Shown: positions 49,248 to 57,894 of the stretch, one piece after another
Numbering within the stretch: the stretch's first letter is position 1
Layout: each line of letters opens with the position of its first letter
NCBI RefSeq assembly: GCF_018332695.1
Contig: NZ_BOQN01000053.1
Span: 1 to 64,000, forward strand
Length of the DNA: 64,000 bases
Direction: 5' to 3'
DNA from: Paractinoplanes toevensis
GTDB taxonomy: Bacteria; Actinomycetota; Actinomycetes; Mycobacteriales; Micromonosporaceae
Position numbers and translations under genes: made by a program
The notes under the pieces: generated by a model
Databases searched by the model: none
Told to the model about the DNA's origin: nothing
What the model saw: the letters and a program-made list of their open reading frames with translations, nothing else

Positions 49248-49770
49248 GGTTGGCGGCTCGCTTGCGGGCGCGGTGCGCTGCCACGTGCGAGCGGGTGGCG
49301 CAGCGTTCCGAGCAGAAGCGCCGGCAGTTGTTGGACGACGTGTCCAGGTAGACGTTGCCGCAGCGCTCGTCGGCGCAGATGCCGAAACGCGCGCTGCCGT
49401 ACTCGCAGAGCCAGACCGACAGGCCCCAGACGGCACCGGCCAGGTATTCCGCGCTGACCGACGCGCCGCGGCTGGTGACGTGCATGTGCCAGTCGCTGGC
49501 GTCGTGACCGGAGATGCGTGGCTGCACGGGGAAGGTCTCCAGCAGCGAGTTGAGTTCGTTGACCGCCTCGGCGTCGCGGCCGGCCGTGCCGAGCTCGAAG
49601 ACGTCACGCAGTCGTCGCTGGGCGCGGCGGAACACGCCGAGGTCCTTCTCGATGATGTGTTCCCGCATCCAGGACTGGTCGTCGGCGAACAGGGCCCGCA
49701 GGCCGGCGAGGTCGCTGAGCTCCGCGTTGACGAGGTCGACCGCGGTTCGGGCGTACGCATCGAAGTTCAC
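49234..49770 (-). CDS. CGNR zinc-finger protein
   Basis: A 178-residue protein of the ABATE/CGNR family, putative stress-linked transcription factors. The C-terminal zinc finger reads 'CADERCGNVYLDTSSNNCRR' then 'FCSERCATRSHVAAHRARK', with the CGN(x) signature altered to CGNV. The N-terminal 120 residues hold the helical ABATE-type domain ('AVDLVNAELSDLAGLRALFA'). GTG 49770 was chosen; longer frames run through the upstream divergent gene. Confidence 0.85.
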   Translation of the reverse strand: MNFDAYARTAVDLVNAELSDLAGLRALFADDQSWMREHIIEKDLGVFRRAQRRLRDVFELGTAGRDAEAVNELNSLLETFPVQPRISGHDASDWHMHVTSRGASVSAEYLAGAVWGLSVWLCEYGSARFGICADERCGNVYLDTSSNNCRRFCSERCATRSHVAAHRARKRAANLTPA

Positions 49771-49848
49771 CCGACAACGGTAGCCGCACCGCGCGCGGAC
49801 GGACATGGTTGCCGCGACCGGCGCGGTTTCGGGCGATACCCTCGGCCC

Positions 49849-50769
49849 ATGCTCCGTTCCGTCTTCCTGGCCGCCGCGGACTCGTCCCGCCTGGGGCGGT
49901 TGGTCTCCTCGGCGACCCTCAGCAAGAACGCCGCCCGCCGGTTCGTGGCCGGTGACGACGTGGCGGACGCGCTTCGCGCGGCGCGCGAGCTGGCCGACGA
50001 CGGCCTGGCGATCACGGTGGACCATCTGGCCCCCGAGACGTCGACGGCGGAGCAGGCGAAAGCCGTCCGCGACGAATACACCGAGCTCCTCGGCCGGCTG
50101 GCGAGTGCCGGCCTGACGCCGGCGGCGGAGGTGAGTGTCAAGCTCTCCGCGCTGGGCCAGCGCATCGACGACAAACTCGCCTTCGAGTACGCCCTGGCGG
50201 TGTGCGCGGCGGCGGCCGACGCGGGCACCTCGGTGACCCTCGACGCCGAGGATCACACCACCACTGATTCCACCCTGGAGATCCTGGCCGGGCTGCGTAA
50301 GGACTACCCGTCGACCGGTGCGGTGCTGCAGGCCTATCTGCGGCGCACCGAGGGCGACTGCCGGGAACTGGCCACGACCGGGTCGCGGGTGCGGCTCTGC
50401 AAGGGGGCCTACTCGGAACCCGAGTCGGTCGCGTTCCAGGACCCGCTGGACATCGACAAGTCGTTCGTCCGCTGTCTGAACATTCTGATGTCGGGGGAGG
50501 GCTACCCGATGGTGGCGACCCACGACGCCCGGCTCATCGCCATCGCCGAGGACCGCGCCCGCTGGTTCGACCGCTCCGCCGAGGAGTACGAGTTCCAGAT
50601 GCTCTACGGGATGCGCACCGAGGAGCAGGCGCGGCTGGCGGCGGGCGGCAACATCGTCCGGGTCTACCTGCCGTACGGCGAGCAGTGGTACGGCTACCTC
50701 ATGCGTCGCCTGGCCGAGCGTCCCTCGAGCGTGTCGCTGTTCGGCCGCGCCCTTGTCCCAGGGAAGTAA
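49849..50769 (+). CDS. Proline dehydrogenase
   Basis: A monofunctional FAD-dependent proline dehydrogenase (306 residues) that oxidises proline to pyrroline-5-carboxylate. The barrel shows 'EVSVKLSALGQRIDDKLA', 'VTLDAEDHTTTDSTLEIL', 'VRLCKGAYSEPESVAFQD', 'MVATHDARLIAIAEDRA', 'EFQMLYGMRTEEQARLA' and 'RVYLPYGEQWYGYLMRRLAE', the last with the proline-binding Arg pair. ATG 49849 lies close to a GATACC element, so the message may be nearly leaderless. In mycobacteria the same slot holds proC, the opposite step of the pathway. Confidence 0.9.
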   Translation: MLRSVFLAAADSSRLGRLVSSATLSKNAARRFVAGDDVADALRAARELADDGLAITVDHLAPETSTAEQAKAVRDEYTELLGRLASAGLTPAAEVSVKLSALGQRIDDKLAFEYALAVCAAAADAGTSVTLDAEDHTTTDSTLEILAGLRKDYPSTGAVLQAYLRRTEGDCRELATTGSRVRLCKGAYSEPESVAFQDPLDIDKSFVRCLNILMSGEGYPMVATHDARLIAIAEDRARWFDRSAEEYEFQMLYGMRTEEQARLAAGGNIVRVYLPYGEQWYGYLMRRLAERPSSVSLFGRALVPGK

Positions 50770-50935
50770 CCTTTCGGGCTAAATCGGCACATAACTGGCG
50801 TGTCGGCCTTGACTTTTTATGGTCATTTCACGGAACGCATCGCGTTGGTCACAGTCGTATCGATAACGTTCTGATGACACGCACGTAAGTCGCCCGCCGG
50901 GGGACGTGCCCGCGAAAGGATCGGTGCGAGGGAAG

Positions 50936-51148
50936 ATGACGGGTCCAGCCCAGACCGAGGAACGACTCTCGGAGGTGCGGTTCCTCACCGTTGCCGAGGT
51001 GGCCGCGCTGATGCGGGTCTCCAAGATGACCGTCTACCGCTTGGTGCACGGCGGTGACCTGACCGCGGTGCGGGTCGGCCGGTCGTTCCGGGTGCCCGAG
51101 CACGCGGTGCACGACTATCTGCGGGGCGCCTTCTCCCAGACCGCGTAG
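50936..51148 (+). CDS. Small excisionase-type helix-turn-helix protein
   Basis: A 70-residue MerR/excisionase-like DNA-binding protein: 'FLTVAEVAALMRVSKMTVYR' is the helix-turn-helix and 'GDLTAVRVGRSFRVPEHAVH' the wing. It is the counterpart of Rv0500A, always next to the bS22 gene, and is distantly like BldC. ATG 50936 was used with GAGGG upstream; GTG 50924 and GTG 50906 are in frame too. Its targets are unknown. Confidence 0.85.
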   Translation: MTGPAQTEERLSEVRFLTVAEVAALMRVSKMTVYRLVHGGDLTAVRVGRSFRVPEHAVHDYLRGAFSQTA

Positions 51149-51321
51149 GGGCCGTTTGGGCCTGCCCCCATCGGGCCGGTACGCTGGTGCGGTTGGCTCC
51201 CGGCGTATTACCCGCCGCTGCTTCGCGCGGCGAGGGATCCGGGACGCCGTCCAGAACGGACGCGGTCGTGCCCCGGTGGGCATCCGGGTCCGACCCACAT
51301 GGTTTCGAGAGGCAAATTCGT

Positions 51322-51423
51322 ATGGGCTCCGTGGTCAAGAAGCGCCGCAAGCGTATGGCGAAGAAGAAGCACCGCAAGCTGCTGCGCAAGACCCGCGTCC
51401 AGCGTCGCCGTTTGGGTAAGTGA
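51322..51423 (+). CDS. Ribosomal protein bS22 (33 residues)
   Basis: A 33-residue, almost wholly basic peptide, 'MGSVVKKRRKRMAKKKHRK' followed by 'LLRKTRVQRRRLGK'. It is nearly the same as the mycobacterial small-subunit protein bS22 (Rv0500B). It is easily missed for its size; a longer frame upstream has no support. 'GAGAGG' lies 9 bases before the ATG. Neighbours (HTH gene before, epimerase after) match the mycobacterial order. Confidence 0.92.
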   Translation: MGSVVKKRRKRMAKKKHRKLLRKTRVQRRRLGK

Positions 51424-51502
51424 TCGGGGGCCGGGCGCTAGCCTGGCCGGCCCGCACTTACCTCTTTGGTCGCATCGGAAGCCGCACCGGAAGGTCCGCC
51501 CC

Positions 51503-52612
51503 TTGGTGACCTCACCGCCCCGTGTCGTCGTGGTGACCGGCGTGAGCCGGTTTCTCGGCGCCCGGGTGGCCGCCCGTCTGGCCGCCGATCCGCGCATCGA
51601 ACGCGTCGTCGGCCTGGATCCGCATGAGCCTCCACCGGCCCTGAGGGCCGTCCTGGAGGACGTCGAGCTGGTCCGGGCCGACGCTCGCGCCGCTTCCGGC
51701 GCCATGGCCGATCTCGGCGCCGAGGCAGTTGTGCACATGGCGGTGACCAGTGCCCCTGATTCGCAGCATGGCGGACGCCAGGCGATGAAGGAGCAGAACG
51801 TCATCGGCACGATGCAACTGCTCGCCGCCGCCCAGGGTGCTCCCGGCCTGCGCAAGATCGTCGTGCGCTCGTCGACGGCCGCCTACGGTGCGTCGTTCCG
51901 CGACCCGGCGGTCTTCACCGAGGACACCGAGCCGCGGGCGGTGCCGCGCGGTTCGTTCGCCCGCGACATCCTCGACATCGAGGGTTACGTCCGCGGATTC
52001 CGCCGCCGCCGGCCCGACGTGTCCGCGACCGTGCTGCGGTTCGCGCCGTTCATCAGTTCGACGGCCGACACCACGCTCACCCGACTGTTCGCCCAGCCGT
52101 TCGTGCCGACCGTCTTCGGTCGCGACGCCCGGCTGCAGTTCGTGCACGTCGACGACGCGCTCGAGGTGCTGCACCGGTCGGTGCTGGAGGACCACCCGGG
52201 CACGTTCAACGTGGCCGGTGCCGGGGTGCTCGCACTGTCCCAGGCCGTGCGCCGGGCCGGCCGGATCGCCCTGCCGTTGCCCGAGGGCACCTTCTCCACC
52301 CTGTGGGGCCTGGCCCGCAACGTCGGGATCGGTCAGATCGGCCTCGACCAGGTCGACCTCTTCGTCCATGGCCGGGTGGTCGACACCACCAGGCTGCTCG
52401 ACGAGTTCGGTTTCACGCCGCGCACCACGGCGGCCGCCTTCGACGAGTTCATCCGGGCGCACGCGAACGGTTCCTCGCTGACCGCCGCGCGGATCGAGGC
52501 GGCCGAGCGGGCCATCCTCGACGGCGTCCGCCGGCTGCGCGCCGAAAGCAAGACCGCCGAAAGCAAGGTCGCCGATAGGGCGACGGCATCCGTCAAGGGT
52601 GATGCGGCGTGA
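51503..52612 (+). CDS. NAD-dependent epimerase/dehydratase (Rv0501-like)
   Basis: A 369-residue extended SDR. 'VVVVTGVSRFLGARVAARLA' is the nucleotide-binding site (TGxxxxLG, a variant of TGxxGxxG), 'VVHMAVTSAPDSQHGGRQ' and 'VVRSSTAAYGASFRDPAVF' follow. In place of the usual YxxxK it has 'FARDILDIEGYVRGF', as in the galE2 type of mycobacteria. TTG 51503 has GGAAGG 8 bases upstream; GTG 51506 is equally possible. Overlaps the acyltransferase start by 4 bases. The substrate is unknown. Confidence 0.82.
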   Translation: MVTSPPRVVVVTGVSRFLGARVAARLAADPRIERVVGLDPHEPPPALRAVLEDVELVRADARAASGAMADLGAEAVVHMAVTSAPDSQHGGRQAMKEQNVIGTMQLLAAAQGAPGLRKIVVRSSTAAYGASFRDPAVFTEDTEPRAVPRGSFARDILDIEGYVRGFRRRRPDVSATVLRFAPFISSTADTTLTRLFAQPFVPTVFGRDARLQFVHVDDALEVLHRSVLEDHPGTFNVAGAGVLALSQAVRRAGRIALPLPEGTFSTLWGLARNVGIGQIGLDQVDLFVHGRVVDTTRLLDEFGFTPRTTAAAFDEFIRAHANGSSLTAARIEAAERAILDGVRRLRAESKTAESKVADRATASVKGDAA

Positions 52613-53613
52613 GCCAGCACGAGTACCGTGACATGCTGCCCGGTCACGCCGACTTCACGCTCCCCAAACCGGCCGCTCCGGCCCGGGTCAACGGCCGGCG
52701 GCCGATCCCGGAGGTGCCGCAGATGAACGGCCATGCCGCAGAGTCGCCGGAGCCCGAGCCCGCCCGTCCCGTCGACGTCTGGGATCAGCGGGTCGCCGCC
52801 GGTCTCGCCTTCCTGCGCCGGCGCCTCGCGGGCACCTATGAGGTCGACGACTTCGGCTTCGACCGCGAGCTCAGCGACGCGGTCTTCCACCCGCTGCTGC
52901 GGGTGCTCTACCACGACTGGTTCCGCACCGAGGTCTTCGGCATCGAGCACGTGCCCGGCGAGGGTGGTGCCCTGGTCGTCGGCAACCACTCCGGCACGGT
53001 CGCGCTGGACGCGCTGATGCTGACGACGGCGCTGCACGATCAGCACCCGGCCGATCGGCACCTGCGGCTGCTCGGCGCCGACCTGGTGTTCCGGATGCCG
53101 ATCGTGAGCGAGCTGGCCCGCAAGTCCGGTGCCACGGTGGCCTGCAACCCCGATGCCGAGCGCCTGATGAGCGGCGGCCACCTGGTGGGCGTCTTCCCGG
53201 AGGGCTTCAAGGGCATCGGCAAGCGCTTCGCCGACCGCTACAAACTGCAGCGCTTCGGCCGGGGCGGGTTCGTCTCGGCCGCCCTGCGCACCGGCACCCC
53301 GATCGTCCCGGTGGCGATCGTCGGTGCCGAGGAGATCTATCCGATCCTGGCCGACGTCAAGCCGCTGGCCCGGTTGCTGGGCCTGCCATATTTCCCGGTC
53401 ACGCCGACGTTCCCGTGGCTGGGCCCGCTGGGTCTGGTGCCGTTGCCGAGCAAGTGGCTCATCCAGTTCTGCCCGCCGATCCCCACCGCGCACCTGACCG
53501 AGCACGCCGACGATCCGATGGTCGTCTACAACCTCGCCGACCAGGTTCGCGAGACGATCCAGGCCACTCTGCTGGAATTGCTGGAAAAACGCCCGGATCC
53601 GTTTGGACTTTGA
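52609..53613 (+). CDS. PlsC-type acyltransferase (Rv0502-like)
   Basis: A 334-residue acyltransferase of the lysophosphatidate acyltransferase group. 'VVGNHSGTVALDALML' holds the catalytic His and Asp in an HX6D spacing typical of this subfamily, and 'HLVGVFPEGFKGIGKRF' is the glycerol-phosphate binding motif. The first 60 residues are Pro-rich and disordered. GTG start in the epimerase stop, so the two are coupled, as in mycobacteria. It probably works on a membrane lipid. Confidence 0.85.
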   Translation: MSQHEYRDMLPGHADFTLPKPAAPARVNGRRPIPEVPQMNGHAAESPEPEPARPVDVWDQRVAAGLAFLRRRLAGTYEVDDFGFDRELSDAVFHPLLRVLYHDWFRTEVFGIEHVPGEGGALVVGNHSGTVALDALMLTTALHDQHPADRHLRLLGADLVFRMPIVSELARKSGATVACNPDAERLMSGGHLVGVFPEGFKGIGKRFADRYKLQRFGRGGFVSAALRTGTPIVPVAIVGAEEIYPILADVKPLARLLGLPYFPVTPTFPWLGPLGLVPLPSKWLIQFCPPIPTAHLTEHADDPMVVYNLADQVRETIQATLLELLEKRPDPFGL

Positions 53614-53655
53614 GACGAGGGCGGCCGGTGACAGAAGCCGCCTATAGTGACAGAT

Positions 53656-53691
53656 GAGGGGCGGTCCGGTAACTCCCGGCAACCGCCCCTC
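53656..53691. terminator. Terminator between convergent genes
   Basis: A 10-bp perfect stem (53656-53665 against 53682-53691) with a 16-base loop that itself contains CCGG pairs, between the acyltransferase stop and the convergent anti-sigma gene. Confidence 0.7.
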
Positions 53692-53714
53692 GCCATATCT
53701 GTAACCGAATCGCC

Positions 53715-54881
53715 CTAGTTGAAGCCGAAGAGCTCCCCGAGCAGGCCGCCGACCGGGTCGTCGGCATCGGTCTCGGCGGGCTCTTCCGACGGGCTCAGCG
53801 GTGTTCCGCCGAGCGGTGCGACGCCGGGGGCCGGCGAAACGGTCGGGCTGGCCGCGACGTCGGGCTTGATGGTCGCGCCGGGCTTCGCGGGCGGCGTGGT
53901 CCGGTCCGCCTTGGCCTTCGGTTTGTCGCTGTCCCGGGTGGTGGACTTGCCGCTGTGCCCGTTGGGCCGGTTCGACGCGGTGCCGTCGGCCGTACTCGTG
54001 CAGTCCTTCAGCTTCGGCCCGAGCAGGTCGGAACCGGCCGAGAGCACCTGCGGGCAGTTCAGCCCGGTGCGCAGCTCGTCGCCGCGCTTGCCGACCGCGT
54101 CGAGCAGCGACAGCGACTGCGTGGCCCGTTCCTTGTTGGCCGGGCTCAGTTTGTCCAGCGCCGGCAGCATCGTCTGCCGCTGCTGCTGCACAAAGGTGTC
54201 GACGGTGGCCAGCGGCTTGACGTCGCGGTGCGCGACCGCCGAGGTGTCCAGCAGCCGGACGCCCTTGCGGGTGTCGGCGTCCATGTCGTCCAGCACCCCG
54301 GCGAAGCCGGCCGCGCTGCCGGGCATGGCGACCGCCTCGGCGAGCCGGGTGCGGGCGAAGTCCAGCGACAGCTGGCCCCGGGTGACGTCGGAACCGGCCA
54401 TGGCCAGTTGGGCTCGCTCGGTGGAGCGCTTTACCCCGTACAGCGCGTCGCCGGGCGACGCGTTCTCGCTTGCTGCGGAGATACCGGAAACCGCCAGTGC
54501 ACCGGCGGCGACGCCGATGACGATTGCGCCGCGCGCCCGGATCCGCCGGCCACCCTGGCCGAGGATCGTGGCCCGCAGCCCGGCCCGGCCCGGTGCCGCC
54601 GAAGCGGCGGCCACCAGCCCGTCGGACTCGGCGGCGGTGGCGGAACGGCCGATGCCGTCCCGTTCGGCGGTGGCGACCAGCATGGCTCGCAGACCGATGC
54701 GGAACTCGGGATCGACCTGGACCCCGGGCTTGGCCGCGGTGAGGCTGGAACCGATGGCGACCAACTCGGCGAGCCGCTCGTCGGCAGGGCCGTGGCTGTG
54801 GTGCCGCCGGCCGCCGGTGCTCTCGTCGAGAAGCTCCGCGAAGCGCTCGGCGCTCCGCCGGTCGAAGAAGTCGAAGCTCAC
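53715..54881 (-). CDS. Membrane anti-sigma-like protein (RsbN-like, DUF5667 type)
   Basis: A 388-residue protein with a cytoplasmic N-terminus ('SFDFFDRRSAERFAELLDES', an anti-sigma-like start), one membrane helix (around 'GAIVIGVAAGALAVSGISAA'), and an extracytoplasmic domain with 'PGDALYGVKRSTERAQLAM', as in DUF5667. A Pro/Thr/Lys-rich tail follows. It lies directly after a bldN-like sigma gene, the position of the BldN anti-sigma factor RsbN in Streptomyces. GTG 54881 has GGGGAGG 7 bases upstream. A BldN-type promoter motif lies upstream. The anti-sigma role is inferred. Confidence 0.72.
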   Translation of the reverse strand: MSFDFFDRRSAERFAELLDESTGGRRHHSHGPADERLAELVAIGSSLTAAKPGVQVDPEFRIGLRAMLVATAERDGIGRSATAAESDGLVAAASAAPGRAGLRATILGQGGRRIRARGAIVIGVAAGALAVSGISAASENASPGDALYGVKRSTERAQLAMAGSDVTRGQLSLDFARTRLAEAVAMPGSAAGFAGVLDDMDADTRKGVRLLDTSAVAHRDVKPLATVDTFVQQQRQTMLPALDKLSPANKERATQSLSLLDAVGKRGDELRTGLNCPQVLSAGSDLLGPKLKDCTSTADGTASNRPNGHSGKSTTRDSDKPKAKADRTTPPAKPGATIKPDVAASPTVSPAPGVAPLGGTPLSPSEEPAETDADDPVGGLLGELFGFN

Positions 54882-54981
54882 CGCGGGCACCTCCCCTCGC
54901 TCGTGACTGTCTCGTCGGCAGCGTCGCCGACGGTTGCGACGAAACCGGTGGCTGGTAAGGCCTTTCGGGGTCGCACCCGGA

Positions 54982-55010
54982 CAAACGCGTGACACTCGCC
55001 CCCGGTTACG
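54982..55010 (-). promoter_or_regulatory. BldN-type promoter for the anti-sigma gene
   Basis: Minus strand: CGTAAC (55010-55005), 17 bases, CGTTTG (54987-54982). The Streptomyces BldN consensus is CGTAAC-N16-CGTTGA; this differs by one spacer base and two bases in the second box. It lies about 100 bases upstream of the anti-sigma start and inside the gap after the bldN stop. Confidence 0.55.
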
Positions 55011-55062
55011 GGGCCGAACAGCTGATATCGGGCAACGTAGATCGACATGTGCGAGACCTGGG

Positions 55063-56031
55063 TCACCACTGGAACCCTTCGGGCAGCAGGCGGGCGAGCG
55101 CCCGGACGGCCCGGTACTGGAGAGCCTTGATCGCACCCTCGTTCTTGCCCATGGTCTGTGCCGTCTCGGCCACCGAGAAGCCCTGCAGGAAGCGCAGCAC
55201 GATGCACTCCTGCTGTTCCGGGTTGAGCTGCTTCACCGCGGTGAGGAGGGCGACGTTGGTGATGTGGTCGACCACGGCCGACTCCGGGCTGCCCTCCGGA
55301 CCGCGGTCCTCGCGGTCGGCGTCGAGCACGTCCCCGGTGGTCACCTCGAGGCGGTAGCGCCCGGACTTGAAGTGGTCGGCCACCAGGTTGCGGGCGATCG
55401 TGACGAGCCAGGCGCCGAGGTCGCGGCCCTGCCAGGTGAAGCTGCCGATGCGCTTGAGCGCGCGCAGGAAGGTGTCCGAGGTCAGGTCCTCGGCGAGCTG
55501 CCGGTTGCCGACCCGGAAGTAGACGAACCGGAACACGGTGTCGACGTACCGGTCGTAGATGAGCCCGAACGCCTCGGACTCGCCGGCCTGGGCTCGTTCG
55601 ACCAGCGCCCACACCTCGGCGGCGGCGTCGCCCGGATCGGGGCGGGCCGGGTATTTCGGCGGCTCGCTCTCGCTGGGCGGCCCGGTGGTGCTCTGGGCCG
55701 GCACCACCACGGTCGCCTCGCCCGGCGCCGTGCTCTCCGGCAGCTGGCTGCGCTGACCGGCGGTGGGCTGGGCCGGCATCGGCGGACGACCGGGCACGGC
55801 GACCCGGCCACCACCCGGCATCGGCTTGGCGTTACCGGTGGGCGGGACCCGCACCCCGGGTGACTCGTTGACAGGGCGTCGGTTGCTGGTCCGCTTCGCA
55901 CCTTCGCCGCGGATGGTGTTGGCGATCATGTCGTCGACCGATCGGCGGAGGGAGGTCAGGCCCTCGGAGATGGCGAGGCGCGCCGCGAACACGTCGCGGT
56001 GGTACGGGTCTCCGGCGTACACATGACTCAC
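55063..56031 (-). CDS. bldN: ECF sigma factor BldN with a long N-terminal extension
   Basis: A developmental sigma factor. In Streptomyces it switches on chaplins and rodlins of aerial hyphae. The sigma domains (about residues 140-322) match: region 2 'LVERAQAGESEAFGLIYDRY', 'DTVFRFVYFRVGNRQLAEDL', 'GRDLGAWLVTIARNLVADHF', and region 4 'QQECIVLRFLQGFSVAETAQ', 'MGKNEGAIKALQYRAVRALA'. The N-terminal 135 residues are a Pro/Gly-rich extension, longer than the proteolytically removed one in S. coelicolor BldN. ATG 56031 chosen. Followed by the anti-sigma-like gene. Confidence 0.92.
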   Translation of the reverse strand: MSHVYAGDPYHRDVFAARLAISEGLTSLRRSVDDMIANTIRGEGAKRTSNRRPVNESPGVRVPPTGNAKPMPGGGRVAVPGRPPMPAQPTAGQRSQLPESTAPGEATVVVPAQSTTGPPSESEPPKYPARPDPGDAAAEVWALVERAQAGESEAFGLIYDRYVDTVFRFVYFRVGNRQLAEDLTSDTFLRALKRIGSFTWQGRDLGAWLVTIARNLVADHFKSGRYRLEVTTGDVLDADREDRGPEGSPESAVVDHITNVALLTAVKQLNPEQQECIVLRFLQGFSVAETAQTMGKNEGAIKALQYRAVRALARLLPEGFQW

Positions 56032-56391
56032 TGCGCCTCCTCAGCCCGGCGGGCCCGATCCGACTGCAGATCCGTCCCGCCAGACGTGGATAAGCAGTAA
56101 TTCCGTGCTTTTTGTGGCACAGCGGCCTCCTCGGGATGAGGGGTGATCACTCATAGCAAAACGGGTGGGGCGGCCCGCGAAAATGCCGACCGACCTCACC
56201 CAGGGCTTTGGAGTCCGTTACTCAGGCACGAAGTATCACGGACTCCGAACACACGGAGTCGCACACCGTGTGCGCTGCGCAAAAAGTGTACGAAGTGGCG
56301 CAGACAAGACACAAGGAACGTCTGCCACGATGGTGGACACCCTCGTGAACGCGACGGACAGGCTGTCCGCCATCGGAATCTCGGCACGTCT
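56032..56391. other. 360-base divergent gap between bldN and an acyl-CoA synthetase gene
   Basis: No gene is supported here; the frames that run through it lack ribosome sites. It contains GACTCCG (56241-56247) and CGGAGTC (56254-56260) as an exact inverted repeat with 6 bases between, and the palindrome CACACCGTGTG (56262-56272) beside it. These are candidate operators for bldN or the synthetase gene. No clear sigma-70 promoter could be chosen. Confidence 0.5.
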
Positions 56392-57894
56392 GTGCCAGAC
56401 TCGTCCCTCGTGGAGGACCCCGTTGCCGCCGCTGCCGCACGCCGCCCCGATCACCCCGCGCTGATCACCCCGGAAACCACGCTGACCTGGGCAGAGCTCG
56501 ACGCCCGGGTGGACGCTGCGGCCCGTCGGCTGGTCATGCTGGCCCGGCCCGGCGAGCGGGTCGCGATCGTGCTCGGCAACTCGATCGACTTCGTGGTGAC
56601 GTACTACGGGGTGCTGCGGGCCGGGCGGGTCGCCGTTCCGCTCAACCCCGGTTACACCGCCGACGAGCTCGATCACGTCATCACCGACTGCCGGGCCGCG
56701 GTCGTCGTCGCCGAGGAGCCGGGGCGCACGAAACTGCGGTCGTCGACCCCGCCGTGCGTACCCCCTGATCTGGGAACCGCGACCGGTGATCTGCCGGAGG
56801 TCGCCGCCGGGGATCTCGCCGTGCTGCTCTACACCTCGGGGACGAGCGGGCGCCCGAAGGGCGCGATGCTCACCCACGCCGCCCTAGCCGCCAACCATGA
56901 GCAACTCGATGCGATCGAGCCGCCGGTGGTCGGCCCGGACGACGTCGTCCTGCTGGCCATGCCGCTTTTTCACGCTTACGGGTTGAACACCGGGCTCGGC
57001 ACGGTTGCGCACCATGCGGCGACCGGCGTGCTGATCGACCGCTTCGACCCGGCGGTCTCACTGTCGGTGATTGCCGAACGTGCGGTCACCGTGACGGTCG
57101 GCGTGCCCGGCATGTACGCCGCGTGGTCGCGGCGGCCGTCGGCCCGCGCCGCGCTCAGCAGCCTGCGCACGGCGGTGTGCGGCGCGGCGCCGCTCACGCC
57201 GGCCGAATCGGCTCGCTTCACCGTGGCGACCGGAAAGACCATTCTGATCGGGTACGGGCTGACCGAGACCGCCCCGGTGCTCACCACCACGGCGGTCAGC
57301 GACCGGGGCAAGGCCGGGTCGATCGGGCGTCCATTGCCGGGTGTGTCACTGCGGCTGCGCGCCCCCTCCGGCGACGTGCTGTGGGAGGACGGCACCGCCT
57401 CCGCCGACGAGGACCTGGCCGAACTCGATCTGTCGATCGAGGACACGGCCGGCACCGACCCGGGCGAGATCGTGGTGCGCGGCGCCAATCTGTTCTCCGG
57501 CTACTGGCCGGACGGCGCCGGCGGGCCGGATGCGGACGGCTGGTGGCCCACCGGCGACATCGCCTACGCGGACGGTGACGGCGATCTGCGCTTGGTCGAC
57601 CGGATCGGTGAGTTGATCCTGGTCAACGGCTTCAACGTCTACCCGGCCGAGATCGAGCGGGTGCTCGACGCGCACCCGGCGGTGGCCGAGTCGGCCGTGA
57701 TCGGAGTGCCCGACGACGAGGCCGGCCAGCGCCCCCACGCGTACGTTGTCGCCGCTCTCGACCCGGCGCCCACCCCCGCCGAGCTGCAGGTCTACTGCGC
57801 CGGACACCTGGCCCGGTTCAAGCTGCCGAGCGTCGAACTGGTGCGTGAGCTTCCGCACTCGGCGATCGGCAAGGTCCGCAAGGGGGAGCTGTGA
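56392..57894 (+). CDS. Acyl-CoA synthetase (AMP-forming)
   Basis: A 500-residue ANL-superfamily ligase that activates a carboxylic acid through an acyl-adenylate. Motifs in order: the P-loop 'LLYTSGTSGRPKGAMLTH', 'AMPLFHAYGLNTGL', 'LIGYGLTETAPVLTTTAV', the hinge region 'WWPTGDIAYADGDGDLRLVD' then 'ELILVNGFNVYPAEIE', and the catalytic Lys in 'AIGKVRKGEL'. The chain length of the substrate is not known. The start is uncertain: GTG 56392 used, GTG 56410 also fits; neither has a ribosome site. Ends in a 4-base overlap with the glutaredoxin-like gene. Confidence 0.85.
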   Translation: MPDSSLVEDPVAAAAARRPDHPALITPETTLTWAELDARVDAAARRLVMLARPGERVAIVLGNSIDFVVTYYGVLRAGRVAVPLNPGYTADELDHVITDCRAAVVVAEEPGRTKLRSSTPPCVPPDLGTATGDLPEVAAGDLAVLLYTSGTSGRPKGAMLTHAALAANHEQLDAIEPPVVGPDDVVLLAMPLFHAYGLNTGLGTVAHHAATGVLIDRFDPAVSLSVIAERAVTVTVGVPGMYAAWSRRPSARAALSSLRTAVCGAAPLTPAESARFTVATGKTILIGYGLTETAPVLTTTAVSDRGKAGSIGRPLPGVSLRLRAPSGDVLWEDGTASADEDLAELDLSIEDTAGTDPGEIVVRGANLFSGYWPDGAGGPDADGWWPTGDIAYADGDGDLRLVDRIGELILVNGFNVYPAEIERVLDAHPAVAESAVIGVPDDEAGQRPHAYVVAALDPAPTPAELQVYCAGHLARFKLPSVELVRELPHSAIGKVRKGEL

